From assembly GCA_958424475.1 (NCBI GenBank), contig CATZTY010000035.1, forward strand, positions 1 to 8,413: a stretch of 8,413 nt of DNA, written 5' to 3'. Shown piece after piece: positions 6,590 through 8,413 of this stretch. A program made the position numbers and the translations under genes. Position 1 is the first letter of the stretch; every line of letters starts with the position of its first letter. Origin of the DNA: an uncultured Collinsella sp. GTDB lineage: Bacteria > Actinomycetota > Coriobacteriia > Coriobacteriales > Coriobacteriaceae. Under the pieces are notes generated by a model, which had not been told where the DNA came from, did not search any database, and saw nothing but the letters and a program-made list of their open reading frames with translations.

Positions 6590-7588
6590 ATGAAACAATG
6601 GGTTGGACTGGGCAAGTTTCTCGCGGGGCACATGCAAATCATCGTTCCGATTTGCGTGGCGCTCGGCGTGCTCTTTCCCCAACAAATCGGCGTGCTCAAG
6701 CCCATCGTTCCCACCTTGTTTGCCTTTATGACGTTCCAAGGTGCGCTCAGCAACACCTTTCACCAGGTAGCCGAGGTGTTCCACCGTCCGCTGCACCTGA
6801 TTCTGGCGTTGTTCGTCTCGGCGGCGCTTATTCCCATCGCGGCCTATGCCATGGGATCGTTGTTCTTTGGTTCCAACCCCAACCTTGTCTGCGGCATCGT
6901 GCTCGAATACAGTATGCCCGTGGCAGTCACCGCTTTTATGTGGATCAGCATGTTCGGCGGCAACGGCCCGCTCGCGCTCACCATCATCCTGACGTCCTCG
7001 GTCATCTCCCCTGTGACGATTCCGCTTACGCTCAAGCTCCTGCTGGGCGCCACCGTCTCGATCGACATGCCGAGCATGATGCAGAACATGGCCTTTATGA
7101 TCGCCATCCCCGCCGTGCTCGGCATCGTGATCAACGAGCTCACGCACGGCTGGGGACACGAGAAACTCTCCCCCGCGCTCTCGCCCGCCTGCAAATTTAT
7201 GATGATGGGCGTCATCGCGTCCAACTCCACCGCCATGAGCGAGTACGTGCTGCACATGAACGCGGTGCGCTTGGAAGTCGCCCTCTTTATTCTGGTGTTC
7301 GCCATCAGCGGTTTTGTCGTGGGCATTCTGGTCGCCCGCGCGCTGCATCTGCCATATAGCGAAACGACCACCATGTGCTTTACCTGCGGCATGCGCAATA
7401 TCTCTTCGGGCGCCGTCATCGCCACGCAATACTTTCCGGGCGAAGTTGTGTTTCCCGTCATGTGTGGAACGTTGTTTCAGCAGGTGCTCGCCTCGCTTAT
7501 CGGGCACTTCTTTGAGCGTCTGACCGGCGAGGAGCGCGCCGCCCAGCGCAAGCGCGTCGAGGCCGGCCGCGATGCAATGGCGCGCTAA
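6590..7588 (+). CDS. Bile acid:sodium symporter (BASS/SBF) family transporter
   Basis: 332-aa integral membrane protein of the BASS superfamily (SBF-like, the ASBT/NTCP fold), which in known members couples Na+ to uptake of organic anions; bacterial substrates vary (bile acids, pantoate, 2-keto acids) and are not readable here. About 9-10 hydrophobic segments are visible: roughly 16-31, 37-53, 68-93, 99-121, 126-153, 166-184, 202-221, 229-252, 260-282 and 286-307. The two substrate/Na+ crossover regions are recognisable as EYSMPVAVTAFMWISMFGGN (106-125) and CGMRNISSGAVIATQYFP (266-283), the latter a typical SBF signature. The C-terminal tail (about 309-332) is charged and cytoplasmic-looking. 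The ATG at 6590 has an AAGGGAG Shine-Dalgarno at 6571-6577, 12 nt away, rather long, but no better start is available. It is monocistronic here, divergent from recJ and convergent with the GalT-like gene. A long antisense frame covers it but is a composition artefact. Confidence 0.9.
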   Translation: MKQWVGLGKFLAGHMQIIVPICVALGVLFPQQIGVLKPIVPTLFAFMTFQGALSNTFHQVAEVFHRPLHLILALFVSAALIPIAAYAMGSLFFGSNPNLVCGIVLEYSMPVAVTAFMWISMFGGNGPLALTIILTSSVISPVTIPLTLKLLLGATVSIDMPSMMQNMAFMIAIPAVLGIVINELTHGWGHEKLSPALSPACKFMMMGVIASNSTAMSEYVLHMNAVRLEVALFILVFAISGFVVGILVARALHLPYSETTTMCFTCGMRNISSGAVIATQYFPGEVVFPVMCGTLFQQVLASLIGHFFERLTGEERAAQRKRVEAGRDAMAR

Positions 7589-7593
7589 ACCGT

Positions 7594-7632
7594 CCGCAGT
7601 GTGCGGGCGCTCACTTTACGATGTGAGCGCCT
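7594..7632. terminator. Hairpins between convergent genes, possible bidirectional terminator
   Basis: A perfect 9-bp stem pairs 7606-7614 with 7623-7631 around an 8-nt loop. A smaller 5-bp stem pairs 7594-7598 with 7602-7606 and shares its last base with the first, so the two would be alternatives or stacked. The larger hairpin lies 18 nt after the transporter stop and contains the stop codon of the convergent GalT-like gene. There is no clear U-tract on either strand, so termination function is inferred from position and symmetry. Confidence 0.4.
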
Positions 7633-8413
7633 CCAGATGTGCGCGGAGTCGCTCCGCATCGACATCGAGCGTGGTCTCAGCATTGACCTGAGCCAGCCGA
7701 TACCCGACAAAGTAGGGCGAAACCACCCAACGCGGCAGCGCCTTGGCAATGGTCCGACCGTCCATGTGGTAGAAGAACAAGTTGTACGACTCTGCGCGAC
7801 CACCATGGTGCTCGTTCAGGATATAGCGCAGAGCTACCTGAATCGCATCGGCGAAGAGGTCCGTCTCGGCTTGGTCTCTCGTGTCATCGCTGGCGGCGAT
7901 TCCCTGCGGGGCTGAAACGTTGACCTCAAAGAACCCCATGATCGGTTCGGTTGAGATGTCGACCGAGATTCTCCCCTGTTGCCAGACACTGATGCCTTCA
8001 AAGTTGGCTGAGGTCAGCGCCGCATAGCCGTCCTCCTGTTCCAGGCCCACAATCTGCATGTGTGGATGGACGAGGCTGCCGCCCGAAAGTGGGCCTTTGT
8101 TCTTGTACATGAGCACACTGCGGTACTGTTGGGAATCGATCATCTGCTGCCAACAGCCCAGGGCAAACCGCATCACATGATGCAGCTCATCCGGTTCATA
8201 GGTCACCAGGTCGGCGTCGTGATTGGCAGACTCGATCAATACGGTCTGACGTGTGGCCCGCAAGGTCTTGAACTTATTCTCGAGCCAGATACAGTCACCA
8301 TCGCGCTGGATGATGTTGGCAAGTCCCTCCGTGTCGCAAAAGGGGCACGCGGTGCCAGGGCGACGATTATCGTCGGGCTTACCGCTCGCCTGCTGAACGT
8401 CAAATACCAGCGC
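7616..8413 (-). CDS. GalT/HIT-like nucleotidyltransferase, DUF4931-type (5' end outside window)
   Basis: 265 codons are visible; the reading frame is open through 8413, so the N-terminus lies outside the window. The fragment begins ALVFDVQQASGKPDD and carries a CPFC zinc-type motif (visible residues 23-26, about 8336-8347) and LSGGSLVHPHMQIVGLE with the HPHMQ active-site motif (8054-8068). HPHxQ is the arrangement of galactose-1-phosphate uridylyltransferase: the second His is the nucleophile, and Gln instead of a third His marks transferases and not HIT hydrolases (family knowledge). The overall pattern (CPFC, ENKFKT, QTVLIES, NKGPLSGGS, HPHMQIVGLE) resembles DUF4931 proteins rather than classical GalT. 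A transfer reaction on a nucleotide-sugar-like substrate is inferred; the substrate is unknown. It converges with the BASS transporter. A TTG at 8263 is internal and not the start, because homology and the CPFC motif lie upstream of it. Confidence 0.82.
   Translation of the reverse strand, partial: ALVFDVQQASGKPDDNRRPGTACPFCDTEGLANIIQRDGDCIWLENKFKTLRATRQTVLIESANHDADLVTYEPDELHHVMRFALGCWQQMIDSQQYRSVLMYKNKGPLSGGSLVHPHMQIVGLEQEDGYAALTSANFEGISVWQQGRISVDISTEPIMGFFEVNVSAPQGIAASDDTRDQAETDLFADAIQVALRYILNEHHGGRAESYNLFFYHMDGRTIAKALPRWVVSPYFVGYRLAQVNAETTLDVDAERLRAHLEALTS

Noticed and set aside
6578..7507. 309-codon minus-strand frame opposite the BASS transporter
   Set aside because: His/Asp/Arg-rich shadow of a clear membrane-protein gene; no domain or convincing start.
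6590..7588. Arsenite (Acr3) transporter as the identity of the plus-strand gene
   Set aside because: Acr3 shares the fold, but the GMRNISSGAVIA signature fits SBF/BASS better and no ars genes or regulator are nearby.
7616..8263. TTG at 8263 as the start of the GalT-like gene
   Set aside because: The frame is open to the window edge and the CPFC motif lies upstream of this codon, so the TTG is internal.

Overview
The window reads as ordinary chromosome from a moderately GC-rich actinobacterium. Codon usage (strong G/C third positions that open long antisense frames), the gene set and protein style point to Coriobacteriia, most likely a gut Collinsella or close relative. That assignment is inference from recognition, not a search. 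I see no rRNA, tRNA, IS element, CRISPR array or phage gene.

Positions 1-6365 hold one co-oriented minus-strand unit. In transcription order it has a promoter-like TATAAT near 6422-6427, a leader of about 100 nt with a possible 21-codon leader ORF, a large recJ gene whose product is fused to a superfamily 2 helicase (6313-3026), a bifunctional (p)ppGpp synthetase/hydrolase of the Rel type (3010-650), and a metallo-beta-lactamase-fold hydrolase (565 to beyond position 1). The recJ stop lies inside the ribosome-binding region of rel, 15 nt before its start, so these two are almost certainly co-transcribed. A perfect 12-bp hairpin sits in the 84-nt gap between rel and the hydrolase. The order recJ - rel - MBL hydrolase resembles the recJ-apt-relA clusters of Firmicutes, but apt is absent from between the two genes.

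Positions 6366-6589 are a divergent intergenic region with the recJ promoter candidate and small inverted repeats. On the plus strand, 6590-7588 encodes a membrane transporter of the bile acid:sodium symporter (BASS/SBF) superfamily. It converges with a minus-strand gene (8413 to 7616, 5' end outside the window) for a GalT/HIT-like nucleotidyltransferase with CPFC and HPHMQ motifs, resembling DUF4931 proteins. The two genes are separated by 27 nt, and a hairpin there may serve both as terminator.

The most notable object is the RecJ-helicase fusion: one polypeptide carries a complete RecJ nuclease (DHH, DHHA1 and OB parts) followed by a complete helicase core without recognisable RecQ zinc or HRDC domains, then a C-terminal region I cannot assign. 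I do not see a wholly new multi-gene system.
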